42,744 bases of DNA from Casimicrobiaceae bacterium (GTDB lineage: Bacteria; Pseudomonadota; Gammaproteobacteria; Burkholderiales; Casimicrobiaceae), in assembly GCA_025056355.1 (NCBI GenBank), contig JANWWI010000016.1, positions 1 through 42,744 of the forward strand, in the 5' to 3' direction. Shown here in pieces: positions 19,821-27,690 of the stretch. Each line of letters opens with the position of its first letter. Position 1 is the first letter of the stretch. The position numbers and the translations under genes are program-made. The notes below the pieces were generated by a model. It had not been told where the DNA came from. It saw only the letters and a list, made by a program, of their open reading frames with translations, and made no database searches.

Positions 19821-19844
19821 ACATCCGCAATCGTCGGCGGATGT
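19821..19844. repeat. 8-bp inverted repeat in the rpsF/speDE divergent region
   Basis: ACATCCGC (19821-19828) pairs perfectly with GCGGATGT (19837-19844) across 8 bases. It lies just downstream of the candidate rpsF -10 box on the minus strand, so it may be the first hairpin of the rpsF leader or an operator. Confidence 0.5.
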
Positions 19845-19864
19845 GCCGTGGAGCAGAACCTTGA

Positions 19865-19873
19865 ATTATGCCA
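19865..19873 (-). promoter_or_regulatory. candidate extended -10 promoter for rpsF
   Basis: On the minus strand TGGCATAAT (19873-19865) fits an extended -10 (TG-N plus CATAAT). A possible -35, TTGTAA, lies 23 bases upstream, which is too far, consistent with dependence on the extended -10. It would give an rpsF leader of about 200 nt. Confidence 0.4.
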
Positions 19874-19892
19874 TGTTCTCGGCGGCAGGGGC

Positions 19893-19921
19893 TTTACAAA
19901 CCGGGCTTGCGCGATTATTCT
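19893..19921 (+). promoter_or_regulatory. candidate sigma-70 promoter for the speD-speE fusion
   Basis: TTTACA (19893-19898) and TATTCT (19916-19921) are separated by 17 bases on the plus strand. Transcription would start near 19928, giving a leader of about 180 nt before the ATG at 20107. That leader contains the hairpins at 19950-20103. Confidence 0.45.
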
Positions 19922-19949
19922 TCGTACTTCGGCACGTCAGTGAAGCGCA

Positions 19950-20030
19950 GAGACTCGCAGTCTCGCACGGTTCTCACACGGTGTCGCCCGTGCCCTCCTT
20001 GTGTTGAGGGTGGCTGCCCCCGTCATTGGG
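19950..20030 (+). promoter_or_regulatory. run of leader hairpins upstream of speDE
   Basis: Four consecutive hairpins precede the RBS hairpin on the plus strand. They are GAGACT/AGTCTC (19950-19955/19959-19964), CACGG/CCGTG (19977-19981/19988-19992), CCCTC/GAGGG (about 19994-20010) and GCCCC/GGGGC (about 20016-20032, 7-nt loop). None matches a riboswitch consensus that I recognise, including the SAM-II, SAM-IV and SAH classes. The packing of stems in one leader is the evidence. Confidence 0.45.
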
Positions 20031-20057
20031 GCCAACCATGATGTCGCGGTCGCACCG

Positions 20058-20103
20058 GAACACCTGATGCCGATGCTGCCGCGACGCAGGCATCGAGGTG
20101 TTC
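20058..20103 (+). promoter_or_regulatory. ribosome-binding-site-sequestering hairpin of speDE
   Basis: GAACACCTGATGCC (20058-20071) pairs with GGCATC-G-AGGTGTTC (20089-20103): 14 base pairs with a single bulged G (20095) and a 17-nt loop. The 3' arm contains the Shine-Dalgarno GAGGTG (20095-20100) and ends three bases before the ATG at 20107. When folded, the stem would block initiation. Confidence 0.7.
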
Positions 20104-20106
20104 ATC

Positions 20107-21426
20107 ATGCAGGGACTTCATCTCACCGGCGATCTGCTCGACTGCGACGCAAGCGCCGAACTTCTCACCCAGCTCACCCCCCTTGCGGAGCTTTGCCGAA
20201 GCGCCACGCTTCGTGCAGGGCTCACGATCGTGGATGAGAAATACCACGTCTTTCCCGAGTGGCAGGGTCAACCGGGTGGAATCACCGGCGCGGTGTTGCT
20301 TGCAGAATCCCATCTGGCCGTCCATACCTGGCCTGAGCGGCGAGGCGTCACGCTGGATGTCTACGTCTGCAACTTCACCGAGGACAACTCCAAAAAGGCC
20401 GAGCAACTGTTCAACGAGCTCGTGCTTGCGTTTCGTCCCGGACGAAAGATCGTGCATCGCATTAACCGGGGCGACTTGAAAGCCGCCGACAACGCAGGCG
20501 CGCCAGCCAACTCGCCAAGTTCGCCGGCCGAGCGACTCGTCTTTGAGTGGCTCAATCCGCACGCGGGCTATGGCTTCAACGTCACACGCACGCTCGTGGC
20601 GAAAGACACCCACTACCAGCGCTTGGAGCTCTTCGACACGCCGCAGTTCGGTCGCATGCTGCGCCTTGACGGGCGTTTCATGACCGCCGAGGGCGAAGAG
20701 TTCGTCTATCACGAGTGCATGACCCACCCGGCGCTGCTTGCCCACCCCGCACCGAAACGCGTGCTGATCTTGGGCGGCGGCGATGGCGGCACCGCGGAAG
20801 AAGTGCTCAAACATCCGAGCGTGGAGTCGATCACCATTGCCGAGCTCGACGGCGACGTGGTCGAGGCGAGCCGCACCCATCTGGCCTCGATCCACAAAGG
20901 CTCCCTCGATCATCCGAAGGTGCGCATCGAAATCACCGATGGCTTTGCCTTCGTCGAGCGCTCACGCGAGCACTACGACCTGATCGTGCTCGATCTGACC
21001 GATCCGGACACGCCGGCCTTCCGCCTGTATTCGCCGGAGTTTCTTGGCATGTGCCGGTCGCGCCTGGCCCCGGGCGGCTTCCTCACGATGCATGTGGGCT
21101 CGCCGGTCTATCAACCCGAAACCGTGCGCCGAAATGTGGCGGCGCTGCGCGAGGTGTTCCGCGAGGTGCATCCGCTTGCGGCCTTCATGCCGCTGTATGG
21201 CTCGCTCTGGTGCCTTGCCATCGCAAGCAACGACGCAACGCCGCGGCTTGAGATCGCAACCTTGGAACGGCGCGCAGCTGAGCGTCGGATTGGGGAGCTT
21301 CAGTACTACTACCCGGCCTTGACCCCGGCGCTTTTCACGCTGCCGCGCTACGTCGAGCGCCTGGTGGCCGCGCCCTACGCCGCCGCGCCGCTCACTGCGA
21401 TTGCTTCGCAGCGCGTAGCCGCTTGA
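20107..21426 (+). CDS. speDE: fused S-adenosylmethionine decarboxylase / spermidine synthase
   Basis: 439 aa, two enzymes of spermidine synthesis in one chain. Residues 1-120 are a prokaryotic SpeD/SpeH: self-cleavage at E67-S68 gives the pyruvoyl group, with processing and catalytic residues H73 and C88 visible (AESHLAVHTWPERRGVTLDVYVC). A Ala/Ser/Pro-rich linker (about 122-142) leads to an aminopropyltransferase (about 143-430) with GGGDGG at 223-228, ELDGDVVE, DGFAF and the catalytic D296 in VLDLTDPD. The ATG at 20107 has GAGGTG six bases upstream; a GTG at 20098 is less likely. Such fusions are known from several bacterial phyla, including Betaproteobacteria. Its last 35 bases overlap the convergent binding-protein gene. 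Confidence 0.93.
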   Translation: MQGLHLTGDLLDCDASAELLTQLTPLAELCRSATLRAGLTIVDEKYHVFPEWQGQPGGITGAVLLAESHLAVHTWPERRGVTLDVYVCNFTEDNSKKAEQLFNELVLAFRPGRKIVHRINRGDLKAADNAGAPANSPSSPAERLVFEWLNPHAGYGFNVTRTLVAKDTHYQRLELFDTPQFGRMLRLDGRFMTAEGEEFVYHECMTHPALLAHPAPKRVLILGGGDGGTAEEVLKHPSVESITIAELDGDVVEASRTHLASIHKGSLDHPKVRIEITDGFAFVERSREHYDLIVLDLTDPDTPAFRLYSPEFLGMCRSRLAPGGFLTMHVGSPVYQPETVRRNVAALREVFREVHPLAAFMPLYGSLWCLAIASNDATPRLEIATLERRAAERRIGELQYYYPALTPALFTLPRYVERLVAAPYAAAPLTAIASQRVAA

Positions 21427-22603
21427 CCTCCTCATCGGTCGGCTGCACCTCGCGCCCGTCGATGTAGCGCCAGTTGACCATGACGCCTCGGCCGTCGCGT
21501 ACGGCCAGGCGTCCGACGAACGCGCCCATGGTGGATTGGTGATCCTGCGGCCGCCACGTGATGCGGCCAAACGGTGTCTCCACGCTCAACCCGCGCATGG
21601 CCGCCTGCATCTTGGCCACATCGGTCGACCCGCCGGTTTTTTTGAGCATCGCAGCGATCGACTTCATCGTCGCGTAACCCACCACCGAGCCCAGACGCGG
21701 GTAGTCGTTCCAGCGCTTCTGATACGCCTCACGGAAGGCCCGATGCTCGGGGGTGTTCAAGTCCTGCCAGGGATACCCTGTGACGATCCAGCCCTCGGGA
21801 ACCTCACCGCGAAGCGGATCCAGATACTCGGGCTCGCCCGAGAGCAGGCTCACTACCGGTCGCCCAACGAACAGTCCGCGTGTGTTGCCCTCACGGACGA
21901 ATTTCGCAAGATCGGCACCGAAGGTGACGTTGAAGATCGCATCGACCTTCTGATCCAAAAGCGCCTGCACGACCGCGCCGGCGTCGATGCGCCCAAGCGG
22001 TGCGGCCTGCTCGATGAATTCCACGCCGCCTGCGGGCTGGGCGGCGATCAAGAGCTTTTTGAAGTGCGCCGCCGCCGACTGTCCGTACTCGTAGTTTGGA
22101 TAGACGATGCCCCAGCGGCGTTTGCCGAGCTTTGCCGCCTCCGGCACGAGCATGCGTACCTGCATGTAGGTGTGCGGGCGCAAGCGGAAGGTGAACTCGT
22201 TGCCCTGGGCCCAGGTGATCTTGTCGGATAGCGGCTCCGAGGCAATGAAGAGCACCCGCCGCTGTTTGGCGAAATCAGCAACAGCAAGCCCGACGTGAGA
22301 CAGGAAGGTCCCGGCAAGCAGATCCACACGCTCGCGCGAGAGCAGCTCCTCGGCCACACGAACCGCATCGCCGGGGGTGGCGTTGTCGTCGCGGAAGATG
22401 GTCTCGATTCTGCGTCCGTTGATGCCGCCGGCGGCGTTGACCTCCTCTTGCGCAAGCTCCCAACCCTTGCGATAGGGCTCAAGAAAGGCCGGCTGGGCCT
22501 TGTAGCTGTTGAGCTCTCCGATCTTGATGGGTTGCGCCACAGCCTGAGCCGCCGTCACGCCCAAAGCAACGAGGAACCATCGAAGAGGAACAAGGTGTCT
22601 CAT
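21392..22603 (-). CDS. ABC transporter substrate-binding protein, branched-chain amino acid (LivJ) type
   Basis: 403 aa periplasmic binding protein, type I fold. A signal peptide (MRHLVPLRWFLVALGVTAAQAVA, cleavage before QPIKIG) is followed by KIGELNSYKAQPAFLEPYRKGWELAQEEVNAAGGINGRRIETIFRDDNATPGDAVRVAEELL, the standard Peripla_BP_6 N-lobe. The hinge and C-lobe run to about residue 390. Family members bind branched-chain amino acids, amides, urea or aromatic acids; the ligand is not predictable here. No permease or ATPase gene is adjacent, so it is an orphan in this window. Confidence 0.88.
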   Translation of the reverse strand: MRHLVPLRWFLVALGVTAAQAVAQPIKIGELNSYKAQPAFLEPYRKGWELAQEEVNAAGGINGRRIETIFRDDNATPGDAVRVAEELLSRERVDLLAGTFLSHVGLAVADFAKQRRVLFIASEPLSDKITWAQGNEFTFRLRPHTYMQVRMLVPEAAKLGKRRWGIVYPNYEYGQSAAAHFKKLLIAAQPAGGVEFIEQAAPLGRIDAGAVVQALLDQKVDAIFNVTFGADLAKFVREGNTRGLFVGRPVVSLLSGEPEYLDPLRGEVPEGWIVTGYPWQDLNTPEHRAFREAYQKRWNDYPRLGSVVGYATMKSIAAMLKKTGGSTDVAKMQAAMRGLSVETPFGRITWRPQDHQSTMGAFVGRLAVRDGRGVMVNWRYIDGREVQPTDEEVKRLRAAKQSQ

Positions 22604-22656
22604 AGATCCATTCCAGAAAAAATCCGAAAAACGACCGGTCAGCCGCCGCCTAAACG

Positions 22657-22672
22657 CGCGACCTTGGTCGCG
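22657..22672. repeat. GC-rich palindromic hairpin between ligase and binding-protein genes
   Basis: CGCGACC (22657-22663) and GGTCGCG (22666-22672) are perfect inverted arms separated by TT. It lies 25 bases past the ligase stop on the minus strand. T-rich text (GTTTTTCGGATTTTTTC) follows about 30 bases later, so it may be part of a weak 3' end for the ligase operon. Confidence 0.4.
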
Positions 22673-22696
22673 GTTGACCCTTGATTTTGGTCGAAA

Positions 22697-24463
22697 TCAT
22701 GCATCGGCCTTTGCGCCTGCGTGGTGTCGAAGCAGCTCACGAAGTCTCTCCAGGGTATCCGCTTCGGCCAGCGGCTTATCCTCCCGCAGCCGCAGCATGC
22801 GCGGAAAGCGCACCGCAATGCCGCTTTTGTGCCGACTGCTTGGCGCGATGCCCTCAAAGCCAATTTCGAACACCAGCGAAGGCTTGACCGCGCGCACCGG
22901 TCCGAAGCGGTTGACCGTGTGCTTGCGGATGATTGCATCGACCCGGCGAAACTCTTCATCGGTCAAGCCCGAATAGGCTTTGGCAAAGGGCACGAGCGCA
23001 AGCCCGCCGGACTCGGGCGCATCCCCGCGTTCGATCGCCGCAACAACCGCCTCGACCTCGGAGGCATCACGCGGCGCTCGCGACCAAAGCGCAAAGGTGT
23101 AGTCGGTGTAGAGACTCGCACGGCGACCGTGACCTGCCTGCGCATAGATGAGTACCGCATCGACCGACATCGGCTCAATCTTCCACTTCCACCAGATCCC
23201 CTCCGATTTGGTGCGCCCGCTGCCGTAGCGCGCATCCAGCGCTTTGAGCATGAATCCCTCAACCCCGCGCGCACGGCTTGTCGCGCGCAGCGCGGCCAGC
23301 GCCTCCCAGTCGAGCGCAGGATCCACCACCGGCGCACACTCGATCGTGGCGGGCGCCCCAGTGAGCAAGGCTTCAAGCCGCGCACGCCGTTCGGCCAGCG
23401 TTCGACTGCGCAGATCGATACCGTCCTGTTCAAGCAGATCGTAGGCCACGAAGCGCACCGGAATCTCTGCCAGGAGCTTCGCGGTGAGGCGTCTGCGGCC
23501 GATGCGCGTTTGTAAGCGGGCAAAGGGCTGCGGCGCATCGGCTGAGCCTACGAGCAGCTCACCATCGAGCACCGTGCCTTCGGGCAGCGCCTGCGCCGCC
23601 TCGGCCACCTCGGGGAAGCGCTCGGTGACAAGCTCCTCCCCGCGCGACCAGAGCCAAACCTTGCCTTCACGTCGCACCAGCTGCGCACGGATGCCGTCGT
23701 ACTTCCACTCCACCTGCCAGCGCGAGCGCTCGCCCAGCAGCGCGCGGATCGTCTCAAGGCCCCCTTCAAGCGGATGCGCAAGAAAAAACGGGTAGGGCAT
23801 CCCACCGCGTGCGGCCGAGGCGGCCTGAGCGCCGCGTTCGTGCGTCGCGTTCGGCAACTGCGCGGGCGAGATGATCGCCCGATAGCGTGCGGCGCCGACC
23901 TCGTCGATCCGCTCGGTGTAGCCCATCATGCGCTCGGCGATGACTTTGGCATCCACACCGGCTACCCGCGCAAGCGCACGCTCAACGAGCAGCCGGCTCA
24001 CTCCGACACGAAAGCCGCCGCCAATCAGCTTGATGAGCAAAAAACGCCCCGGCTCATCAAGCGCGGCCAGAAGTTGCCCAAGCCTTGCGCGGCGCTGCGC
24101 TTCGGGAAGATCGCGCAGCGGCGCAAGCCGCTCACGCACCCAAACCGAGAGCCCGACCTCAGGCAGGGTTGGGACCTCGGATACCGACTCGGGCCACAAA
24201 AGCGAAATCGTCTCCGCCAGATCGCCGACCGCCTGGTAGCACTCCTCGAAAAGCCACTCAGGCAAGCCTGCCGCTTCGCGCGCCACTTCCCGCAGCTCTC
24301 GGGTGCGCACAATCGCACCGAGCCTGCCACCCGAAAGAAACCACGCGGCCCACGCGGCATCCTCGGGGGGCGCGCTTCGAAAGTAGGCCTCAAGCGCCGC
24401 GGTCTTCTCCTCGGTCGAGGTGGTTGCATCGAGCCGCGCGTAGAGGTGTGCAAACGCTTTCAT
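22697..24463 (-). CDS. ATP-dependent DNA ligase (LIG of the LHR-MPE-EXO-LIG set)
   Basis: 588 aa. An N-terminal DNA-binding domain (about 1-200) precedes a nucleotidyltransferase core with motif I V-E-W-K254-Y-D-G-I-R (adenylated Lys), motif III region VAYDLLEQDGIDL, motif IV VEGFMLKALDARY, motif V WWKWKIEP and a C-terminal OB-fold (PSLVFEIGFEGIAPSSRHKSGIAVRFPR). The layout matches the bacterial ATP-dependent ligase that travels with a metallo-beta-lactamase exonuclease, as in the four-gene repair cluster studied in Pseudomonas putida. It overlaps the exonuclease stop by 4 bases (ATGA). The helicase and phosphoesterase partners are not in the window. Confidence 0.92.
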   Translation of the reverse strand: MKAFAHLYARLDATTSTEEKTAALEAYFRSAPPEDAAWAAWFLSGGRLGAIVRTRELREVAREAAGLPEWLFEECYQAVGDLAETISLLWPESVSEVPTLPEVGLSVWVRERLAPLRDLPEAQRRARLGQLLAALDEPGRFLLIKLIGGGFRVGVSRLLVERALARVAGVDAKVIAERMMGYTERIDEVGAARYRAIISPAQLPNATHERGAQAASAARGGMPYPFFLAHPLEGGLETIRALLGERSRWQVEWKYDGIRAQLVRREGKVWLWSRGEELVTERFPEVAEAAQALPEGTVLDGELLVGSADAPQPFARLQTRIGRRRLTAKLLAEIPVRFVAYDLLEQDGIDLRSRTLAERRARLEALLTGAPATIECAPVVDPALDWEALAALRATSRARGVEGFMLKALDARYGSGRTKSEGIWWKWKIEPMSVDAVLIYAQAGHGRRASLYTDYTFALWSRAPRDASEVEAVVAAIERGDAPESGGLALVPFAKAYSGLTDEEFRRVDAIIRKHTVNRFGPVRAVKPSLVFEIGFEGIAPSSRHKSGIAVRFPRMLRLREDKPLAEADTLERLRELLRHHAGAKADA

Positions 24464-25512
24464 GCGAAGCCTGCATCCCCGGCCTCATTCGCCTCGACCT
24501 CTTCCTCGGCCCCCTCCCCTTCACCTCCGAACGGGGTCTCGAAACGCGCGCTCGCCAGCCCGCGCTCCTCCAGGTAGCGGCGCAAGGGCGCTTCGTAGCC
24601 GTGGGTGATAATCACACGCTCACAGCCCGTTGCAGCAATCGCTGAGAGTAGCCCGGGCCAGTCGGCGTGATCGGACAGCACAAAGCCGCGGTCATAACCG
24701 CCGCGCCGCCGCGCGCCGCGAAGCCGCATCCAGCCGCTTGCAAAGGCGGTCTGCGCGGTCCCGCTGCGAGTGTCGAAGCGGCGCATCCAGGTGGCTGCGG
24801 TGGCCGCAGGCGGAGCAAGCACCAGCGATCGCGCAAGTGCTGCGCGGTCAAGCGCCTGCGGCGTAACCGTGGGCGGCAGCGGCACGCCAGTGGCCGCGTA
24901 GGCACGGTTCATCGCAGCCACCGCCCCATGCACCACGATCGGGCCAATCGAAGCATCGACCCCGGCCAGGATGCGCTGCGCTTTGCCAAAGGCATAACAG
25001 CCAATGACGCTTGCCACGCCGCGCGCCGCATTGGCGGCCCACCAGGCGTTGATCTCGGCAAACACGGTGTGCTCAGGCGGCCAGCGATAGACCGGCAGCC
25101 CGAAGGTGCTCTCGGTCACGAAGGTATGGCAGCGCACCGGCTCGAAGGCGGCGCAGGTGGGATCGGCCACAAGCTTATAGTCGCCGCTGACCACCCAGAC
25201 TTCGCCGCGGTGTTCTAAGCGCACTTGGGCCGAGCCAAGTACATGCCCCGCCGGATGCAGCGAGAGCGTTACCTCGCCGATCCGCCGCCGTTCGCCGTAG
25301 GCAAGCGTCTCAAGGGCAATCTCGCCGAGGCGCAGCCGGAGCACATGCCGCGCCGAGGCTGCCGCCAGATAGCGCCCATGACCGCGGCGCGCATGATCGG
25401 CATGCGCGTGCGTGATCACCGCGCGTTCGACCGGCCGCCATGGATCGATAAAGAAATCGCCCGCGGGGCAATAAAGCCCCTCAGGCCGAAGCACGATCAG
25501 CTCGCGGGCCAC
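24460..25512 (-). CDS. ligase-associated DNA exonuclease (metallo-beta-lactamase fold)
   Basis: About 350 aa. The metal motif HAHADHA (about residues 35-41) is followed by HPAGHVLGSAQV, VVSGDYK, FVTESTFGLPVYRW and, late, LSDHADWPGLLSAI and IITHGYE: the beta-lactamase and beta-CASP-like layout of the SNM1/EXO family. The protein is predicted to trim DNA ends before sealing by the neighbouring ligase. A GTG at 25510-25512 (VARELIVLRPEGLYCPAGDFFIDP) was chosen because family members begin just before this text; a GTG 11 codons earlier is possible. The last ~25 residues are an acidic tail (GEGEGAEEEVEANEAG). The 5' end overlaps mtfA. Confidence 0.9.
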   Translation of the reverse strand: MARELIVLRPEGLYCPAGDFFIDPWRPVERAVITHAHADHARRGHGRYLAAASARHVLRLRLGEIALETLAYGERRRIGEVTLSLHPAGHVLGSAQVRLEHRGEVWVVSGDYKLVADPTCAAFEPVRCHTFVTESTFGLPVYRWPPEHTVFAEINAWWAANAARGVASVIGCYAFGKAQRILAGVDASIGPIVVHGAVAAMNRAYAATGVPLPPTVTPQALDRAALARSLVLAPPAATAATWMRRFDTRSGTAQTAFASGWMRLRGARRRGGYDRGFVLSDHADWPGLLSAIAATGCERVIITHGYEAPLRRYLEERGLASARFETPFGGEGEGAEEEVEANEAGDAGFA

Positions 25513-26306
25513 CGTCGCCCCTCGATCGGATCGAGCCCAAACCACGCTCTGAGCTCCGCGAAAAACTCAGGGTAGTCGGTCGCAAGAACCTGCGGTTCCG
25601 CGAAAAAGACTTCGCAGCTTACAGCGAAAAACTCCTCGATGGCCTCGGCCGCATAGGGATCGATCGCCGTGGTTTCACCAGCGTCGACGCGCGCCGAAAA
25701 ATCCGCAAAGGCCCGCTCGAGGACTTCGAGGTAGCGCCGGCGCGCCGCGCCGCGAAGCGGCGGCACGCCATCGATCACGCCGTCGTTCAGGTCGATCTTG
25801 TGGGCAAACTCGTGGATCACAAGCGCCATGCCGGTCTCCTCGTAACCTGCCTCAACCGCCGGCCAGGACAAGAGCACTGGACCGCCGTCCCAGCTCTCCC
25901 CAGCGATCGGCTCATCAAGCACGTGCACGACACCGGCTTCGTCCTCGTAGTCGTAGGTGCGCGGAAAATCATCCGGGTGGATGATGACGTTTTCGAATCC
26001 GTCGAATTCCGCGATCGCCTCGACCACGCTCGTGCCGCGGCCAAGAATCAACAAGCAGGCCTGCGCAGCCACCAGAACGCGCATAAACGGTGTGACCTCG
26101 AGCGCATAGCGTCCCTCGGTGGCGCCACTGACGATGCTTTTTTCGACCAAAAACAGCGTGGCAAGCGCGCGCAGCCGTTCGAGCAGTTGCGTCTCGTAGT
26201 GGGCGATGAAGGGCAACTGCGCGAGCGCTCGCTGCCAGTCTTCCTCGGCAAGTGCGTAGCGCGCAAGCGCCCGTTCGCGACGCTTCCGTTCGAGCCACTC
26301 AAACAT
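25497..26306 (-). CDS. mtfA: zinc-dependent peptidase MtfA family
   Basis: 269 aa. The zinc-binding helix is VIHEFAHKIDL (HEFAH at 165-169), with downstream glutamates in EAIEEFFAVSCEVFF as the third-ligand region; this is the MtfA/anthrax-lethal-factor-like M90 fold. In E. coli, MtfA binds the Mlc repressor and so influences glucose PTS expression; that role should not be assumed here. It overlaps rmuC by 8 bases and the exonuclease gene by at least 16, placing it firmly in the repair operon. Confidence 0.92.
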   Translation of the reverse strand: MFEWLERKRRERALARYALAEEDWQRALAQLPFIAHYETQLLERLRALATLFLVEKSIVSGATEGRYALEVTPFMRVLVAAQACLLILGRGTSVVEAIAEFDGFENVIIHPDDFPRTYDYEDEAGVVHVLDEPIAGESWDGGPVLLSWPAVEAGYEETGMALVIHEFAHKIDLNDGVIDGVPPLRGAARRRYLEVLERAFADFSARVDAGETTAIDPYAAEAIEEFFAVSCEVFFAEPQVLATDYPEFFAELRAWFGLDPIEGRRWPAS

Positions 26307-27690
26307 CGCGCGAGCGCTCCACCGGTGCCGAAATCCGCCCCGAGGCTTCCGCCGTCTGCGACGCGAGGGGTCGTACCTCGACGGCCTGGATTCGCTCGAA
26401 GCGCCCCGTGATCTTGCGCGCTGAGGTCGCCACTTGGTCCACGTCGTCGTGGGCCTGCTTGATGTGCTGTGCGAGCTTATCCATGCGCTCCTGGAAGCGC
26501 TCGAAATCGCGCGCGAGCTTCTCGAGTTCCTGTTTGATCAAGGCGGCCTGCTTGCGAGTTTCCGCATCGCGCAACACCGCGCGCACGCTGTGCAGAACGG
26601 CCATCAGTGTGGTCGGTGAGGTCACCCAGACGCGCTCGCGCTGGGCCTGTTCGACCACTTCGGGGTGCTGAGCGACGAGTTCGGCAAAGACCGCCTCGGA
26701 GGGCACGAACATCACCGCCGAGTCGGCGCCAAACTCCGGTCGAACGTACTTGCTGGCGATGTCGTGGACGTGCCTTTTGACGTCGGTGACGAACTGCCGG
26801 CGTGCCGCACTGCGCTCGGCCTCGGGCAGCGTTGCATCCACGGCGCGCCGATAGTTGGACAACGGAAACTTCGAGTCAATGGCCAATTTGCTGCCACCAT
26901 CGGGCATCGTGAGCACGCAGTCGGCGCGTTCGCGCCCTTCGCCAAGCGCGGCCTGGAACGCGTAGACCGACGGCGGCAGCGTATCGCGCACAAGCGCCTC
27001 GAGCTGCACCTCACCGAAGGCGCCACGCGCCGAGCGATCCGAAAGCACCTGTTGCAACGATACGACGTTCGAGGTAAGCCCTTCGATTTTCTTCTGCGCT
27101 TCGTCGATGACGGCAAGCCGCGCCATCACATGGGCGAAGGTCTCATGGGTCTTTTGAAAGCCCTGCTCGAGCCGCTCATCCACCCGCCCGGAGATTTGCT
27201 CAAGCCGCGCATCGACACTGCGGCTCATCGCTTCGGCTTGTTCGCGCAGTTGGCTGGCCATCGAACGCAAGGTGTTCTGCAAAAGCTCCTGATTGGCGCG
27301 GGTCTGTTCGGCCAGGCGAGAAAGCATGCCCTCGAGCACATCGCGGCGAAGCGCATCCTGCCGTGCGGTCAGTGCCTGCTGCAGCTCCGCAAGCTGCCGA
27401 AGCGAGGCCTCGGTTTGCTGCGAGAGGTGATGCACCACATCGAGCTGCAGCCGCTGCACGCGCTCCTGTGTGCTCAGACTGCTTTGCACCAAATCGCGGC
27501 TAAGCCGCTCGCTCGACTGGGACATGAGCAGGCCAACATCGGCCGTAATCGCGCGATGCTTGCTTTCGAGCCCTTCAGCGAGGCGCGCGAGCAGTTCGCG
27601 CTTGAGGCGGCCAGCGCCCCACAACAGCGCCAGAAGCACGAGCCCCAGAAGCGCCAGCACACCGGCGAGCAAGACTTCCACAAGGCTCAT
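26299..27690 (-). CDS. rmuC: DNA recombination protein RmuC
   Basis: 463 aa. An N-terminal membrane helix (residues 1-25, [20 protein letters not shown]) is followed by a long coiled coil (about 30-200, many Gln/Leu heptads) and the RmuC nuclease-like domain (about 210-390: [70 protein letters not shown]). RmuC limits recombination at inverted repeats in E. coli. The ATG at 27688-27690 was chosen because the upstream frame is not conserved. It overlaps the DUF2891 gene by 4 bases and mtfA by 8. Confidence 0.94.
   Translation of the reverse strand: MSLVEVLLAGVLALLGLVLLALLWGAGRLKRELLARLAEGLESKHRAITADVGLLMSQSSERLSRDLVQSSLSTQERVQRLQLDVVHHLSQQTEASLRQLAELQQALTARQDALRRDVLEGMLSRLAEQTRANQELLQNTLRSMASQLREQAEAMSRSVDARLEQISGRVDERLEQGFQKTHETFAHVMARLAVIDEAQKKIEGLTSNVVSLQQVLSDRSARGAFGEVQLEALVRDTLPPSVYAFQAALGEGRERADCVLTMPDGGSKLAIDSKFPLSNYRRAVDATLPEAERSAARRQFVTDVKRHVHDIASKYVRPEFGADSAVMFVPSEAVFAELVAQHPEVVEQAQRERVWVTSPTTLMAVLHSVRAVLRDAETRKQAALIKQELEKLARDFERFQERMDKLAQHIKQAHDDVDQVATSARKITGRFERIQAVEVRPLASQTAEASGRISAPVERSRDV

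Noticed and set aside
19677-19943. 88-aa plus-strand open frame between rpsF and speDE
   Set aside because: It begins at the rpsF leader boundary, has no good ribosome binding site and overlaps the promoters and leaders of both flanking genes; no family similarity.
19928-20106. Known SAM or SAH riboswitch upstream of speDE
   Set aside because: The leader lacks the conserved cores I know for the SAM-I, SAM-II, SAM-IV and SAH classes; only hairpins and the RBS stem can be supported.
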